Part shown: positions 41,885 through 51,370 of the stretch, in pieces
Layout: each line of letters starts with the position of its first letter
Numbering within the stretch: the stretch's first letter is position 1
Assembly: GCF_023227905.1 (NCBI RefSeq)
Contig: NZ_JALOCF010000004.1
Location: 62,001-126,000, forward strand
Origin: Methylobacter sp.
GTDB taxonomy: Bacteria; Pseudomonadota; Gammaproteobacteria; Methylococcales; Methylomonadaceae
Length of the DNA stretch: 64,000 nt
Direction of reading: 5' to 3'
Program-made: the position numbers and the translations under genes
The notes under the pieces: model-generated
What the model saw: only the letters and a program-made list of their open reading frames with translations
The model's database searches: none
Told to the model about the DNA's origin: nothing

Positions 41885-42910
41885 ATGATTGACTACCAAC
41901 CCTTATATGATGCACTGATTGATGCCAAGGCCGATGCCTGGGCAAAAATGCTGCCGCAGCAGCTTGAGCGGGGCTTTGATCCAGCCAGACATGGCAATTT
42001 AGCGCAATGGCAGGCATTGGTCGATAGTGTGCCGGAATTATTCACCGCACACCGGCTGCTTGATGCCGATGCGGTACAGATAGGCAATTCTGATGACTTG
42101 GTTGCGACGGCTCCCGGCAGTCTTGCGACATTCACACCCTCCCTGGCGCTCGCCGAGGCCGCAAAAAAGCAGCTTGAAAGCCAGTTAAAAACGCTGTGTC
42201 CCTGGCGTAAAGGCCCCTACGACTTATTCGGTATCCATATAGACACGGAATGGCGGTCGGACTGGAAGTGGGACAGGCTAAAAGACCATATCGCACCGCT
42301 GCAACACCGGCTGGTTTTGGATGTAGGCTGCGGCAATGGCTATCATTGCTGGCGTATGCTCGGAGCCGGGGCCAAAATGGTGGTCGGCATCGATCCCATG
42401 ATGCTCAATGTGATGCAGTTCCAGCTGATTAGAAAATTGTATGGCGAGGCGCCGGTCTACGTTTTGCCGATGGGCATAGAAGACATGCCTTATGGCCTCA
42501 AAGCCTTCGATACAGTATTTTCGATGGGTGTGTTGTACCATCGCCGTTCGCCTATCGACCATCTGATGGAACTAAGGGACTGCCTGAAACCCGGCGGCGA
42601 GTTGGTGTTGGAAACGCTGGTTATCGATGGTGGCCTGGGTCAAGTCTTAATGCCGGAAGACCGCTACGCCAAGATGCGCAACGTCTGGTTTTTACCCAGT
42701 TGTGACACGTTGATCAGCTGGTTAACGCGTTGCGGTTTTAAAAATATCCGCGTGGTTGATGTGACCGTAACCAGCATTGAAGAGCAGCGAACCACTGAAT
42801 GGATGACTTTTAATTCGCTAAAGGATGCTTTGGATGCGGATAATCCGCAACTGACTTGCGAAGGCTTGCAGGCCCCCAAACGGGCTGTTGTTATTGCCAA
42901 TGCGACATAG
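41885..42910 (+). CDS. cmoB: tRNA U34 carboxymethyltransferase
   Basis: Uses carboxy-S-adenosylmethionine to make 5-carboxymethoxyuridine at the tRNA wobble position. Over 341 residues, CPWRKGPYDLFGIHIDTEWRSDWKWDR is the CmoB-specific block, LDVGCGNGYHCWRMLGAGA is the cofactor-binding motif, and SMGVLYHRRSP is conserved. The cmoA partner that makes the cofactor is not adjacent, unlike in Escherichia coli. It is convergent with the KAP NTPase gene, four bases apart. Confidence 0.95.
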   Translation: MIDYQPLYDALIDAKADAWAKMLPQQLERGFDPARHGNLAQWQALVDSVPELFTAHRLLDADAVQIGNSDDLVATAPGSLATFTPSLALAEAAKKQLESQLKTLCPWRKGPYDLFGIHIDTEWRSDWKWDRLKDHIAPLQHRLVLDVGCGNGYHCWRMLGAGAKMVVGIDPMMLNVMQFQLIRKLYGEAPVYVLPMGIEDMPYGLKAFDTVFSMGVLYHRRSPIDHLMELRDCLKPGGELVLETLVIDGGLGQVLMPEDRYAKMRNVWFLPSCDTLISWLTRCGFKNIRVVDVTVTSIEEQRTTEWMTFNSLKDALDADNPQLTCEGLQAPKRAVVIANAT

Positions 42911-42914
42911 AGGC

Positions 42915-44273
42915 TTAAGTATCCATAGCAAATTGCTGTAAAAGTTCGATTCTTTTAATTATGGATTTATGTTCGACATAACCTCTGTTATTGGTAATAC
43001 CGTCAATAAGTTTTAATACTCTATTGCCACGATAGTCGGGAGATTTTTCTATCTCTTTATAAGGTTGAATTAATTCCTCGTATCGGTCAGTACGATTATA
43101 GAATTCGGGAACAATCAAATAGGCACTTATTAAGCAAAAAGCTCGATCTTGTCGTTCATCCAAAGACAATTCTTGACCAATAAATGTAATAACATCGTCC
43201 GCTACACTGGATGATTCAGCATAACTATCATAAAGTGCTTTGTTTTGATCTCTAAGTATCAACAAGGGAATCAGTAGGAATTCATCGAAATAGTCATTTA
43301 CAGATATTGAGCATGAAATTAAGCTGATGCGAGTCAACAGAAGATTAATGTCTCTTAATTTAAGATCGAATCGCTTGGACATTAAATTACAACACTCTAT
43401 GACGCCATGCTGTGCGGTAGGTCTTTCAGTTCGGCTCGCGAAGTGAATGTTTTTTAATTGGCTTTCGATGTAATTTTTGTTATTAGGCTTTTTAAGCGAA
43501 TAATCCAAATCGATAAAACGTCGCAAGTATTTTGTTGCGTCAAATTCATGTCCATAAACGCCTCGGATGCTGTGAGCCAGCTGGGTCATATCTGTCGATA
43601 AAACAAACACTAGCCGCTTTATGTCAAACAGGTGTTTTAACCGTTCCAATAGCTCTATCGCATAAGTTGGACGGCAACGATCCAGTTCGTCAATAAATAT
43701 GATTAGGTTTTTTTGATCGTCACCCAGATCTTCCAAAGCTGTTGTAACAATTTTTTTAAACTCGTCTATTGCTTTTGACTGTTTGTTGAAGTCATCCAGT
43801 AAGTCACTAGTAAGCCCGCCCATTAAATCGGCAGTAACGCCTTCCATTTGTTTATCAACTTCCAATGCGCCCAAAGTTGCGGCTTTTACACCTGCAATTG
43901 CTGCGCGTTTTGCAATACCGGGAAGGACTTTTCTAACATTAACAGTCCATTGATCTATTCGTGTTGGATTATTAGTGGCTTTTACCCACTTATCCAATTC
44001 TGCAACCAGGACAATCAATGGGTCTTCTGCATAATCAGTTTCCCAGGCATTAAAATAAACTGACTGTCTTTGCTCATTTTGTAAGTAAGCTCGCCACAAC
44101 TTAGTAAAGGTGGTTTTGCCAGTTCCCCATGAAGAATCAAGACTTAAAACCAACGGAGCTTGAACATTTAAAATAATCGGAGTTAAGTTTTTGATTTCAC
44201 TTTGACGATCTAATAAATCATTAGCAAAAGGTTCTGCTTCGTTGATGTCTATTTCATTTGGCTTAATTTGCAT
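42915..44273 (-). CDS. KAP family P-loop NTPase
   Basis: A 452-residue STAND-like NTPase of the KAP (Kidins220/ARMS and PifA) group. LSLDSSWGTGKTTF is the Walker A region (about 44-57), YFNAWETDYAEDP follows at about 73-85, IIFIDELDRCRPTYAIELLERLKHLF is the Walker B block (about 203-228), and FVLSTDMTQLAHSIRG contains sensor residues. A hydrophobic or helical insert lies between A and B (about 122-140). Bacterial KAPs include phage-exclusion proteins, but no defence partner is beside it. It is AT-richer than its neighbours and separates cmoB from ubiC, suggesting acquisition. Confidence 0.85.
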   Translation of the reverse strand: MQIKPNEIDINEAEPFANDLLDRQSEIKNLTPIILNVQAPLVLSLDSSWGTGKTTFTKLWRAYLQNEQRQSVYFNAWETDYAEDPLIVLVAELDKWVKATNNPTRIDQWTVNVRKVLPGIAKRAAIAGVKAATLGALEVDKQMEGVTADLMGGLTSDLLDDFNKQSKAIDEFKKIVTTALEDLGDDQKNLIIFIDELDRCRPTYAIELLERLKHLFDIKRLVFVLSTDMTQLAHSIRGVYGHEFDATKYLRRFIDLDYSLKKPNNKNYIESQLKNIHFASRTERPTAQHGVIECCNLMSKRFDLKLRDINLLLTRISLISCSISVNDYFDEFLLIPLLILRDQNKALYDSYAESSSVADDVITFIGQELSLDERQDRAFCLISAYLIVPEFYNRTDRYEELIQPYKEIEKSPDYRGNRVLKLIDGITNNRGYVEHKSIIKRIELLQQFAMDT

Positions 44274-44314
44274 GGAATTTATGTTCTTATTGTTTTTAAG
44301 GGCTTAGTGGGCTC

Positions 44315-44379
44315 GGAGTGCAAGCTTCGCCTGCCTTGCCAGCACCAAAAGCAGGCGCTTTATGCGAAGCTTGCACTCC
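44315..44379. repeat. 16-bp perfect hairpin between ubiC and the KAP gene
   Basis: GGAGTGCAAGCTTCGC (44315-44330) and its exact complement (44364-44379) enclose an inner CGCCTGC/GCAGGCG pair (44329-44335 with 44351-44357). It lies downstream of ubiC and upstream of the KAP gene start on the minus strand. Confidence 0.8.
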
Positions 44380-44414
44380 TGTTTAAGGCTCGATGGACAC
44401 ATCTTCTGGTCCTG

Positions 44415-44978
44415 CTAAAAAACGTCTAAAACTCCCGGTAAAAAAAACTCACTAACCAGCATTTGCCGGTGCGCAATCGCATAAACGGTTCTTCTGCCCC
44501 AGACCGGTTGGTCAATGTTAGCTTTGGCTATCGCCGATGGTGCCCATGTTGGCTGATCAATCAAGGTGACATCCATCTCGATGCGCTCGAGTTTTGGATA
44601 AGAAAATATCACTTCCCCCAATGGACGGCTGCCTAGATGAGCCAAGTTGCTTTTGGCGACTTTGATGGTTTTTGCCGGGATAATGGTTCTGGCTAAAATC
44701 AGCGGCTTGCCGTCGGCGTGTAGCAACACTTCACGGATCAGGCTGTACCTGTTTTCGCGCAATTTAAGCAGCCTGCGCTCGCTTAAGAACGGCGTACTCC
44801 ATTGCTGTAGCAGAACTTTAACGCCAATCGCATCGCCGTAATAATCGCGCAGACGCTGGGTCAACGATCCCGGCTCATAAGTCCATGACTGGACATTTTC
44901 CGGCAGGGTATGACGGGTGCCTGAGCGGTTTTCCAGCCATAAGGGTTCCCACTTGAATAAAAAGCTTTTGTTAGCCAA
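44415..44978 (-). CDS. ubiC: Chorismate pyruvate-lyase
   Basis: Makes 4-hydroxybenzoate from chorismate, the first committed step of ubiquinone synthesis. The 187 residues have the family blocks PLWLENRSGTRHTLP, REVLLHADGKPLILARTIIP and WGRRTVYAIAHRQMLVSEFFLP. A TTG start at 44978 is favoured: GAGG within the recG terminal codons lies ten bases upstream, and it is four bases past the recG stop. The frame itself is open to 45020 inside recG. It is likely co-transcribed with recG. Confidence 0.9.
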   Translation of the reverse strand: MANKSFLFKWEPLWLENRSGTRHTLPENVQSWTYEPGSLTQRLRDYYGDAIGVKVLLQQWSTPFLSERRLLKLRENRYSLIREVLLHADGKPLILARTIIPAKTIKVAKSNLAHLGSRPLGEVIFSYPKLERIEMDVTLIDQPTWAPSAIAKANIDQPVWGRRTVYAIAHRQMLVSEFFLPGVLDVF

Positions 44979-44983
44979 TTGGA

Positions 44984-47083
44984 TTAAACCTCGGAATATT
45001 CTGTAGACGCACCCAGCCAACGGTCACGCAAAGGTTCGATGGCTTCGGGCGAGCGGGTAAAAAAAGCGTCGCCGATTTGTTGAATGGCCGCCAGCAAATC
45101 GGCGTCCCTGGCTAAATCGGCAATTTTAAATTGCATTTGCCCGGTCTGCCTTGTGCCCATGACTTCGCCGGGGCCGCGCAACTCAAGGTCTTTTTCAGCA
45201 ATCACAAAGCCATCGTTACTGTCCCGTAGAACGCCCAAGCGGTAACGGGCGGTATCGGACAACGGCGCCTGATACATCAGCAGGCAATAACTGTCGTCAT
45301 TGCCGCGGCCGACCCGCCCGCGCAGCTGATGCAGTTGCGACAGCCCGAGCCGTTCCGGGTTTTCGATAATCATTAATCCGGCATTGGGCACGTCGACGCC
45401 GACTTCGATGACGGTCGTGGCGACCAGCAAATCAATTTGATGGTTTTTAAACGCCTGCATGACGGCGTCTTTTTCGGCTGACTTCATGCGCCCGTGGATC
45501 AGCGCGACGCGCACGTCCGGCAAGGCTTGGGTCAGCACTTCTGCGGTTTTTTCGGCCGCCTCGCACTGCAAAACTTCCGATTCTTCAATCAGCGTACAGA
45601 CCCAGTAGACTTGCTTTTTTTTGCCGACCCAGCTGTTGATCCGATTGATCACATCGGCGCGCCGGTCGGCCGGAATCACGCTGGTGACGATCGGCTTTCT
45701 GCCCGGCGGCAGCTCGTCGATAATGGATATATCCAGGTCGGAATATTGCAGCATCGCCAGCGTACGGGGAATCGGCGTGGCGGTCATCACTAACTGGTGC
45801 GGCCTGATGCCTTCCTGCTGGCCTTTTTCCCTGAGCGCCAGCCGCTGGTGTACGCCGAAACGGTGTTGCTCGTCGATAATAATCAGGCCGAGGCGATGAA
45901 AGTTCACGCTGTCTTGAAATAAGGCGTGCGTGCCGATGATAATGCCCGCCGTGCCATCCTCCAGTACTTGTAAAACGGCTTTCCTGGCATTGCCTTTGAG
46001 TTGGCCGGTTAAATACGCTACCTGGGTTTCAAAGCCGCTAAACCACGCGCTGAAATTACGGAAATGTTGTTCCGCCAGCAACTCGGTCGGCGCCATCACC
46101 GCAACCTGATAACCCGCCGTTAACGCCAGTAATGCCGCATAAGCGGAGACGACGGTTTTACCTGAGCCGACATCACCCTGCACCAGACGCATCATCGGGT
46201 GCAGCAGCGCGCAATCGGCTTCAATTTCTGCGATAACCCGTTGTTGTGCGCCGGTCAGTTTAAACGGCAAGGAGCGGATGAAATGTTCTGTGGCGGTTTT
46301 TTCGGCCGCGCCTACGGTGAACGAGGGTGCTTGCCAGGCTTTGGTTTTGTTCCTGGTTATTCTCAGGCTTAAGTAATGCGCCAGCAGCTCTTCAAAGGCC
46401 AGCCGTTTTAGCGCAGGTACGCTGCCGTTTTGCAAGGCTTCAATCGATACCGATTCATCAGGCGCATGAAGCGTCTGGATTGCGCTGGCCAGGGTAGGGT
46501 AACGGTATTGCCTTAGGATCGGTTCGGGTATCCAGTCGGTCAACAGTTCCGGTTCGTGCTTGCACAGCTCTAGAGCCTGTTTGACCGCCTTGCGTATGAC
46601 GTTCTGGCTGAGCCCTTCGGTTAGCGGGTAAACCGGGGTCAAGCGTGATTCCGTTACGCATTCGTCAGGGTGAGCGATGACCTTGTATTCGGGATGAACC
46701 ATTTCCAGCCCGGCAAATCCGTAGCGCACTTCGGCAAAACAGCTGATAGCCGTGCCGGGCTTTAGCGCATTATGCTGGCTGGCGGAAAAGTGGAAGAACC
46801 TCAGGTTGATAAAGCCGGTGCCGTCGCTGATTCGGCAAATCAGGCTTTTCCGGCCTCTGGGCAAAACGTCGACAAATTCAACCTTGCCGGTGATCAGCAC
46901 CGTCATGCCCGGCCTTAATGAGCCGATCGGGTAAACGCGGGTGCGGTCTTCATAACGCAGGGGCAAATGAAAAATTAAGTCTTGAAGTGTGCAAAGGCCG
47001 AGTTTTTGCAGACGGTTTGCGGTTTGAGCGCCTATTCCCGTCAATATGCCGACCGGTTGGTTCAGGGCGTTCGGGGTTTTCAT
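44984..47083 (-). CDS. recG: ATP-dependent DNA helicase RecG
   Basis: A branch-migration helicase that remodels stalled forks and Holliday junctions. The 699 residues comprise the wedge/OB domain (about 10-165), helicase domain 1 with VQGDVGSGKT (Walker A), IIIDEQHRFGVHQR (DEQH box) and TATPIPRT (motif III), then helicase domain 2 with VGVDVPNA and QLHQLRGRVGRG, and the TRG-type tail. Its order next to spoT and rpoZ is conserved in gammaproteobacteria, although ridA separates them here. Confidence 0.98.
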   Translation of the reverse strand: MKTPNALNQPVGILTGIGAQTANRLQKLGLCTLQDLIFHLPLRYEDRTRVYPIGSLRPGMTVLITGKVEFVDVLPRGRKSLICRISDGTGFINLRFFHFSASQHNALKPGTAISCFAEVRYGFAGLEMVHPEYKVIAHPDECVTESRLTPVYPLTEGLSQNVIRKAVKQALELCKHEPELLTDWIPEPILRQYRYPTLASAIQTLHAPDESVSIEALQNGSVPALKRLAFEELLAHYLSLRITRNKTKAWQAPSFTVGAAEKTATEHFIRSLPFKLTGAQQRVIAEIEADCALLHPMMRLVQGDVGSGKTVVSAYAALLALTAGYQVAVMAPTELLAEQHFRNFSAWFSGFETQVAYLTGQLKGNARKAVLQVLEDGTAGIIIGTHALFQDSVNFHRLGLIIIDEQHRFGVHQRLALREKGQQEGIRPHQLVMTATPIPRTLAMLQYSDLDISIIDELPPGRKPIVTSVIPADRRADVINRINSWVGKKKQVYWVCTLIEESEVLQCEAAEKTAEVLTQALPDVRVALIHGRMKSAEKDAVMQAFKNHQIDLLVATTVIEVGVDVPNAGLMIIENPERLGLSQLHQLRGRVGRGNDDSYCLLMYQAPLSDTARYRLGVLRDSNDGFVIAEKDLELRGPGEVMGTRQTGQMQFKIADLARDADLLAAIQQIGDAFFTRSPEAIEPLRDRWLGASTEYSEV

Positions 47084-47130
47084 GCGGCTATATTATTAAT
47101 AAAACTGAACTTCTTCATAGAGATATTATA

Positions 47131-47184
47131 GGCACAAGGCAAAGGGCAAAAGATGGGGTGTTCGCCTTGTACCCTCTGCCTTTC
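47131..47184. repeat. AAGGC-type palindromic intergenic repeat, copy 2
   Basis: The left arm carries AAGGCAAAGGGCAAAAG (from 47136) and the right arm pairs with it imperfectly (47163-47184, CGCCTTGTACCCTCTGCC). It lies 33 bases after the ridA stop on the minus strand and upstream of recG, the same situation as in the other copies. Confidence 0.7.
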
Positions 47185-47217
47185 TTCATCCGTTTAAATC
47201 CGTAAATGCAGTGTCAT

Positions 47218-47622
47218 TCAACAAGCCGGATATTCCTGAGGCTTTAATACCATAATCGCATCCATTTCCACATCGGCGTCTTTAGGCAAAGCGGCAACGC
47301 CGATAGCGGCGCGCGCGGGGTAGGGGGCCTGGAAATAACGCCCCATGATTTCGTTGACTAGCGGGAAGTGCGCCAAGTCGGTCAAAAAAACATTCAACTT
47401 GACGATGTCCGAAAAATCGCCGCCCGCGGCTTCTGCAACTGCGAGCAAGTTATCGAATACCTGGGTGATTTGCGCGCTTATATCGCCTTCAATAATGGTC
47501 ATGGTTTCAGGCACCAAAGGGATTTGTCCTGAAAGATAAACCGTGCGATCAACCCTGACCGCTTGCGAATAAGTGCCGATAGCTTGCGGCGCTTTATCGG
47601 TTTGGATGATTTGTTTGCTCAT
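47218..47622 (-). CDS. ridA: RidA family reactive enamine/imine deaminase
   Basis: Hydrolyses reactive 2-aminoacrylate-type enamines produced by PLP enzymes, protecting the cell. Over 134 residues, QAIGTYSQAVRV and VYLSGQIPLVPET open the chorismate-mutase-like fold, and PARAAIGVAALPKDADVEMDAI contains the conserved Arg and Glu of the active site. It directly follows spoT (10 bases), a pairing widely seen in gammaproteobacteria. Confidence 0.96.
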   Translation of the reverse strand: MSKQIIQTDKAPQAIGTYSQAVRVDRTVYLSGQIPLVPETMTIIEGDISAQITQVFDNLLAVAEAAGGDFSDIVKLNVFLTDLAHFPLVNEIMGRYFQAPYPARAAIGVAALPKDADVEMDAIMVLKPQEYPAC

Positions 47623-47632
47623 TTTGGATCCT

Positions 47633-49798
47633 TTATGCTTTAACTCGAGTAATTTTTAACACGATCGATAGTTCTTTCAAGCGACGCATAATTTTGGCTA
47701 AATGCACCCGGTCTTTGACGGTCAAGGTGATTAAATCGACGCTAATGCGGTCATCCTGGTCGACGACGGTGACATTTTCAATGTTGGAATTTTGTTCGGA
47801 AATAGTCGAAGCGATGGTCGCCAGCGAACCGCGTTGGTTGAGTATTTCTATGCGGATTTCAACCGGAAAATCGCCGCTGGCATCCTGGCTCCATTCGACA
47901 TCCAGCCAGTTGGTTTGTTTTTTTCTGACGGCACTGTTACGGCACTCATGATGATGCACGACGATGCCTTTGCCGGGATTGAAATAGCCGATGATCGAAT
48001 CGCCCGGAATCGGCCTGCAACATTTTGCCAGGGTAATGACCATGCCCTCCGTGCCTTTGATAATCAGCGGTTTTTTCTGAGATTGGTCACCGTCATCCAG
48101 TTTAATGGTGGCGTTAATATCATCCTGAGCGATACGTTTGGCGACTAAAAACGGCATTTTATTGCCCAGTCCTATGTCTTCCAGCAATTCATCCAGCGAT
48201 TGTTTGGACATGACTTGCAGCAAGGCTTGTATTTTGTCTTTGCTGACGTTTTCCAGATGCAGATGCATGGACAGCAGTTCTTTTTCGAGCAAACGGCGAC
48301 CCAGATTAATCGCTTCCTGCTGTTTGAAATGTTTCAGGTAATTGCGGATGCCTGAACGGGCTTTGGCGGTAATGACATAATTGAGCCAAAGCGGATTGGG
48401 CCTGGCCCACGACGCGGTAATGACTTCGACAGTGACGCCATTTTCCAGCTTGGTTTGCAGCGGTACCAGCTGTTTGTCGATTCTGGCTGAGACGCAGGCA
48501 TTACCTACGTCGGTATGTACCGCATAGGCAAAATCGATAATGGTCGCGCCGCGAGGCAGTTTGATAATCGCGCCCTGGGGGGTGAATACGAAGACTTCCT
48601 GCGGAAACAGGTCCACTTTCAGGTTATCGATAAATTCCAGCGAATCGCCGGCGGATTTTTGGATTTCCAGCAAATCCCTGAGCCACTCGTTGGCGCGGTC
48701 CTGGAATTTCTCCATTTTATCGTCATCGGATTTATACAGCCAATGCGCGGCAATGCCGGATTCCGACATACGATGCATTTCATGCGTCCTGATTTGAACC
48801 TCAATGGGCACGCCGTAAGGTCCCATTAATATCGAATGCAACGATTGATAGCCATTGGCCTTGGGTAGGGCGATATAATCTTTGAAGCGTCCGGGAATCG
48901 GTTTGTACAGGTTATGCATAACCCCTAAAACACGGTAACAGGTATCCACATCATCGCAGAAAATCCTGAACGCATAGACATCAAAAATGTCGGCCAGGGA
49001 AATCTTTTTGTTGAGCATTTTTTTGTAAATGCTGTAAAGGTTCTTTTCCCGTCCGGCAACGTCGCAGTTTAGGCAAGCCTCTTTCAGGCGATTTTTGATG
49101 GTGTTTTCTATGATGTCGACAATCTTGCGGCGGTTGCCCCGCGCTTTTTTTACGGCATTATTTAAGACCGCATGCCGCATCGGGTACATCGCTTCAAAAC
49201 TCAGTGCCTCGAGTTTTTGCCGGATACTATTCATGCCCAGGCGATTGGCAATCGGGGCGTAGATGTCCAGGGTTTCACGGGCGATGCGGCGCTTTTTTGC
49301 CGCCGGCATGACGCCGAGCGTCTGCATGTTGTGCAGTCTGTCCGCCAGTTTGACGATAATGACGCGTAAATCCTTGGCCATGGCCAGAAACATTTTGCGG
49401 ACATTTTCCGCTTGCGTTTCCGCCTGTGATTTACTGTCGATTTTGCTTAATTTGGTAACCCCGTCAACCAGTTCAGCGACTTCAGCGCCGAACTGCTCGG
49501 TCAGCTCTTTTTTACTGAGCGGGGTATCTTCAATGACATCATGCAGTATGGCGGCCATGATGCCGTGGACGTCCATGCGCATTTCAGCAAGACTGATTGC
49601 GACAGAGACAGGGTGGCAAATGTAGGCTTCGCCGCTTTTACGGAATTGGCCTTCGTGAGCTCTCGCGCCGACTTCATAGGCACGGACGCATTGGTCGATT
49701 TGAGCTTGATCCAGATAGCCGGACAAGGTCGTGCATAAACGCCGGATCAGTTTGTCCTGAGGGCGTTCCAGCTCGATCGTGTCCGCTATTTCCAGCAT
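47633..49798 (-). CDS. spoT: Bifunctional (p)ppGpp synthetase/hydrolase
   Basis: Makes and degrades the stringent-response alarmone. In 721 residues the N-terminal hydrolase has the metal HD motif in AAILHDVIEDTPL (about 84-96). The synthetase domain follows with RFKDYIALPKANGYQSLHS, then a TGS domain (VFTPQGAIIKLPRGATIIDFAY), a helical and zinc-finger-like region, and a C-terminal ACT domain. The intact HD motif distinguishes it from RelA. It is 12 bases after rpoZ. Confidence 0.97.
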   Translation of the reverse strand: MLEIADTIELERPQDKLIRRLCTTLSGYLDQAQIDQCVRAYEVGARAHEGQFRKSGEAYICHPVSVAISLAEMRMDVHGIMAAILHDVIEDTPLSKKELTEQFGAEVAELVDGVTKLSKIDSKSQAETQAENVRKMFLAMAKDLRVIIVKLADRLHNMQTLGVMPAAKKRRIARETLDIYAPIANRLGMNSIRQKLEALSFEAMYPMRHAVLNNAVKKARGNRRKIVDIIENTIKNRLKEACLNCDVAGREKNLYSIYKKMLNKKISLADIFDVYAFRIFCDDVDTCYRVLGVMHNLYKPIPGRFKDYIALPKANGYQSLHSILMGPYGVPIEVQIRTHEMHRMSESGIAAHWLYKSDDDKMEKFQDRANEWLRDLLEIQKSAGDSLEFIDNLKVDLFPQEVFVFTPQGAIIKLPRGATIIDFAYAVHTDVGNACVSARIDKQLVPLQTKLENGVTVEVITASWARPNPLWLNYVITAKARSGIRNYLKHFKQQEAINLGRRLLEKELLSMHLHLENVSKDKIQALLQVMSKQSLDELLEDIGLGNKMPFLVAKRIAQDDINATIKLDDGDQSQKKPLIIKGTEGMVITLAKCCRPIPGDSIIGYFNPGKGIVVHHHECRNSAVRKKQTNWLDVEWSQDASGDFPVEIRIEILNQRGSLATIASTISEQNSNIENVTVVDQDDRISVDLITLTVKDRVHLAKIMRRLKELSIVLKITRVKA

Positions 49799-49810
49799 AG
49801 GCTCTACAAA

Positions 49811-50059
49811 TTAAAACAGCGTGTTATGTTGTTGATGATCGTGCGCTTCGCCGACACGATGCAGGGACGCGATATTTTCAGGCGTAACATGACCTGCCGC
49901 GATTTCGCGTAACGCAACCACAGTATCCTTGTCCTTACCGCGTGGCACAAATTCAGTTGCACCGTGGCTCAGTTGGCGTGCTCTGGTGCTGGCTAATAAA
50001 ACCAGCTTGAAGCGGTTTTCAACGCTTTGTAAACAATCTTCGATAGTAATTCTGGCCAT
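49811..50059 (-). CDS. rpoZ: RNA polymerase omega subunit
   Basis: Stabilises the beta' subunit and contributes to a ppGpp site of RNA polymerase, which makes its coupling to spoT meaningful. The 82 residues begin MARITIEDCLQSVENRFKLVLLAS and contain RARQLSHGA and KDTVVALREIAAG, all typical. The gmk gene that usually precedes it is missing; instead pgk lies upstream beyond a repeat. Confidence 0.96.
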   Translation of the reverse strand: MARITIEDCLQSVENRFKLVLLASTRARQLSHGATEFVPRGKDKDTVVALREIAAGHVTPENIASLHRVGEAHDHQQHNTLF

Positions 50060-50082
50060 TTTTAATCCTGATGCGTGTAGTT

Positions 50083-50147
50083 AAGGCAAAAGGCGAAAGG
50101 CAAAAGGTAAAAGGTTTTTTCGCCTTTCGCCTTTCGCCCTTCGCCTA
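50083..50147. repeat. AAGGC-type palindromic intergenic repeat, copy 3
   Basis: The left arm is a run of AAGGCAAAAGGCGAAAGG units (50083-50114) and the right arm (50121-50146) is a run of CGCCTTT units that pairs with it. It lies six bases after the pgk stop on the minus strand. This is the most regular copy in the window. Confidence 0.85.
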
Positions 50148-50152
50148 ACTTG

Positions 50153-51322
50153 TTATCGTGATTTTAACACAGAAACGGCAGGAAGTTCTTTGCCTTCAAG
50201 AAATTCAAGGAAGGCGCCGCCGCCGGTCGATGTATAAGATACGTCATCATTAATGCCGTACTTGTCGATAGCCGCCAAAGTATCGCCGCCGCCGGCAATC
50301 GAGAAAGCCGCGCTTTCGGCAATCGCCGTCGCCAGCGCTTTGGTGCCTTCGCCGAACTGGTCGAATTCGAATACGCCGACCGGTCCGTTCCAAACGATAG
50401 TGCCTGCTGTTTTCAGGATTTCGGCATATTGTTTCGCAGTTTCAGGACCGATATCCATAATCATGTCGTCGGCTTCAACGTCAGCGACTTTTTTAACGGT
50501 AGCAACGGCGGTTTCTGAAAATTCTTTCGCGCAAACCACGTCGACAGGGACGGGAATATCGGAACCGTTGCTTTTGGCTGCTGCCATCAATCGTTTGGCT
50601 TCATCCAGCAGATCGGCTTCATACAGCGATTTGCCAACCGGGAAACCGGCGGCCGCAATAAACGTGTTGGCAATACCGCCGCCGACGATCAACTGGTCGA
50701 CTTTTGCCGACAGGGAATCTAGCACCGTCAATTTAGTGGACACTTTAGAACCGCCGACGATCGCAACCAACGGTTTGGTCGGGGTTTCCAGGGCTTTGCC
50801 CAGAGCGTCCAGTTCGCTGGACAATAAAGGCCCCGCGCAGGCAATCGGTGCAAATTTAGCCACGCTGTGGGTCGATGCCTGCGCCCTATGTGCGGTGCCG
50901 AAAGCATCCATCACAAATACGTCGCAAAGCGCCGCCATTTTCTTGCCCAGCGTATCGTCGTTTTTGCCTTCGCCGGCATTGAAGCGCACGTTTTCGCACA
51001 GCACGACTTCGCCCGGCTGAATGGCAATGCCGTCGATCCAGTCTTTTTCCAGTCTGACCGGTTTGCCAAGCAATTCGGATAAACGTTCGGCGACCGGTTT
51101 CAGGGAAGACTCTTCATCGTACTGGCCTTCAGTCGGACGGCCAAGATGCGACATCAACATAACCGCCGCGCCCCCAGCCAGGGCTTTTTCAATAGTTGGC
51201 ACGCTGGCCTGGATACGAATGTCGCTGGTCACTTTGCCGTTTTTGACCGGTACGTTCAAATCCTGACGGATTAATACCCGTTTGCCTGACAAGTCCAGAT
51301 CTACCATTCTCTTAATTGACAT
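50153..51322 (-). CDS. pgk: Phosphoglycerate kinase
   Basis: Transfers phosphate between 1,3-bisphosphoglycerate and ADP in glycolysis. The 389 residues include the N-lobe RVLIRQDLNVPVKNGKV, MSHLGRPTEG, and the C-lobe GGSKVSTKL, with WNGPVGVFEF and GGGDTLAAI as nucleotide-binding blocks. Usual partners gap and fba are not adjacent. The gene appears to be transcribed alone, bounded by repeats on both sides. Confidence 0.97.
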   Translation of the reverse strand: MSIKRMVDLDLSGKRVLIRQDLNVPVKNGKVTSDIRIQASVPTIEKALAGGAAVMLMSHLGRPTEGQYDEESSLKPVAERLSELLGKPVRLEKDWIDGIAIQPGEVVLCENVRFNAGEGKNDDTLGKKMAALCDVFVMDAFGTAHRAQASTHSVAKFAPIACAGPLLSSELDALGKALETPTKPLVAIVGGSKVSTKLTVLDSLSAKVDQLIVGGGIANTFIAAAGFPVGKSLYEADLLDEAKRLMAAAKSNGSDIPVPVDVVCAKEFSETAVATVKKVADVEADDMIMDIGPETAKQYAEILKTAGTIVWNGPVGVFEFDQFGEGTKALATAIAESAAFSIAGGGDTLAAIDKYGINDDVSYTSTGGGAFLEFLEGKELPAVSVLKSR

Positions 51323-51370
51323 ATTACGCTCTCATTGTTGTGGGTTGGTTTGTTAATTCTAAAAAAAGCA

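Noticed and set aside
42128..42165. Sequence ACCCTCCCTGGCGCTCGCC in cmoB as another in-frame element copy
   Set aside because: Only a few bases match the element border, no stem follows, and the protein segment fits ordinary CmoB.
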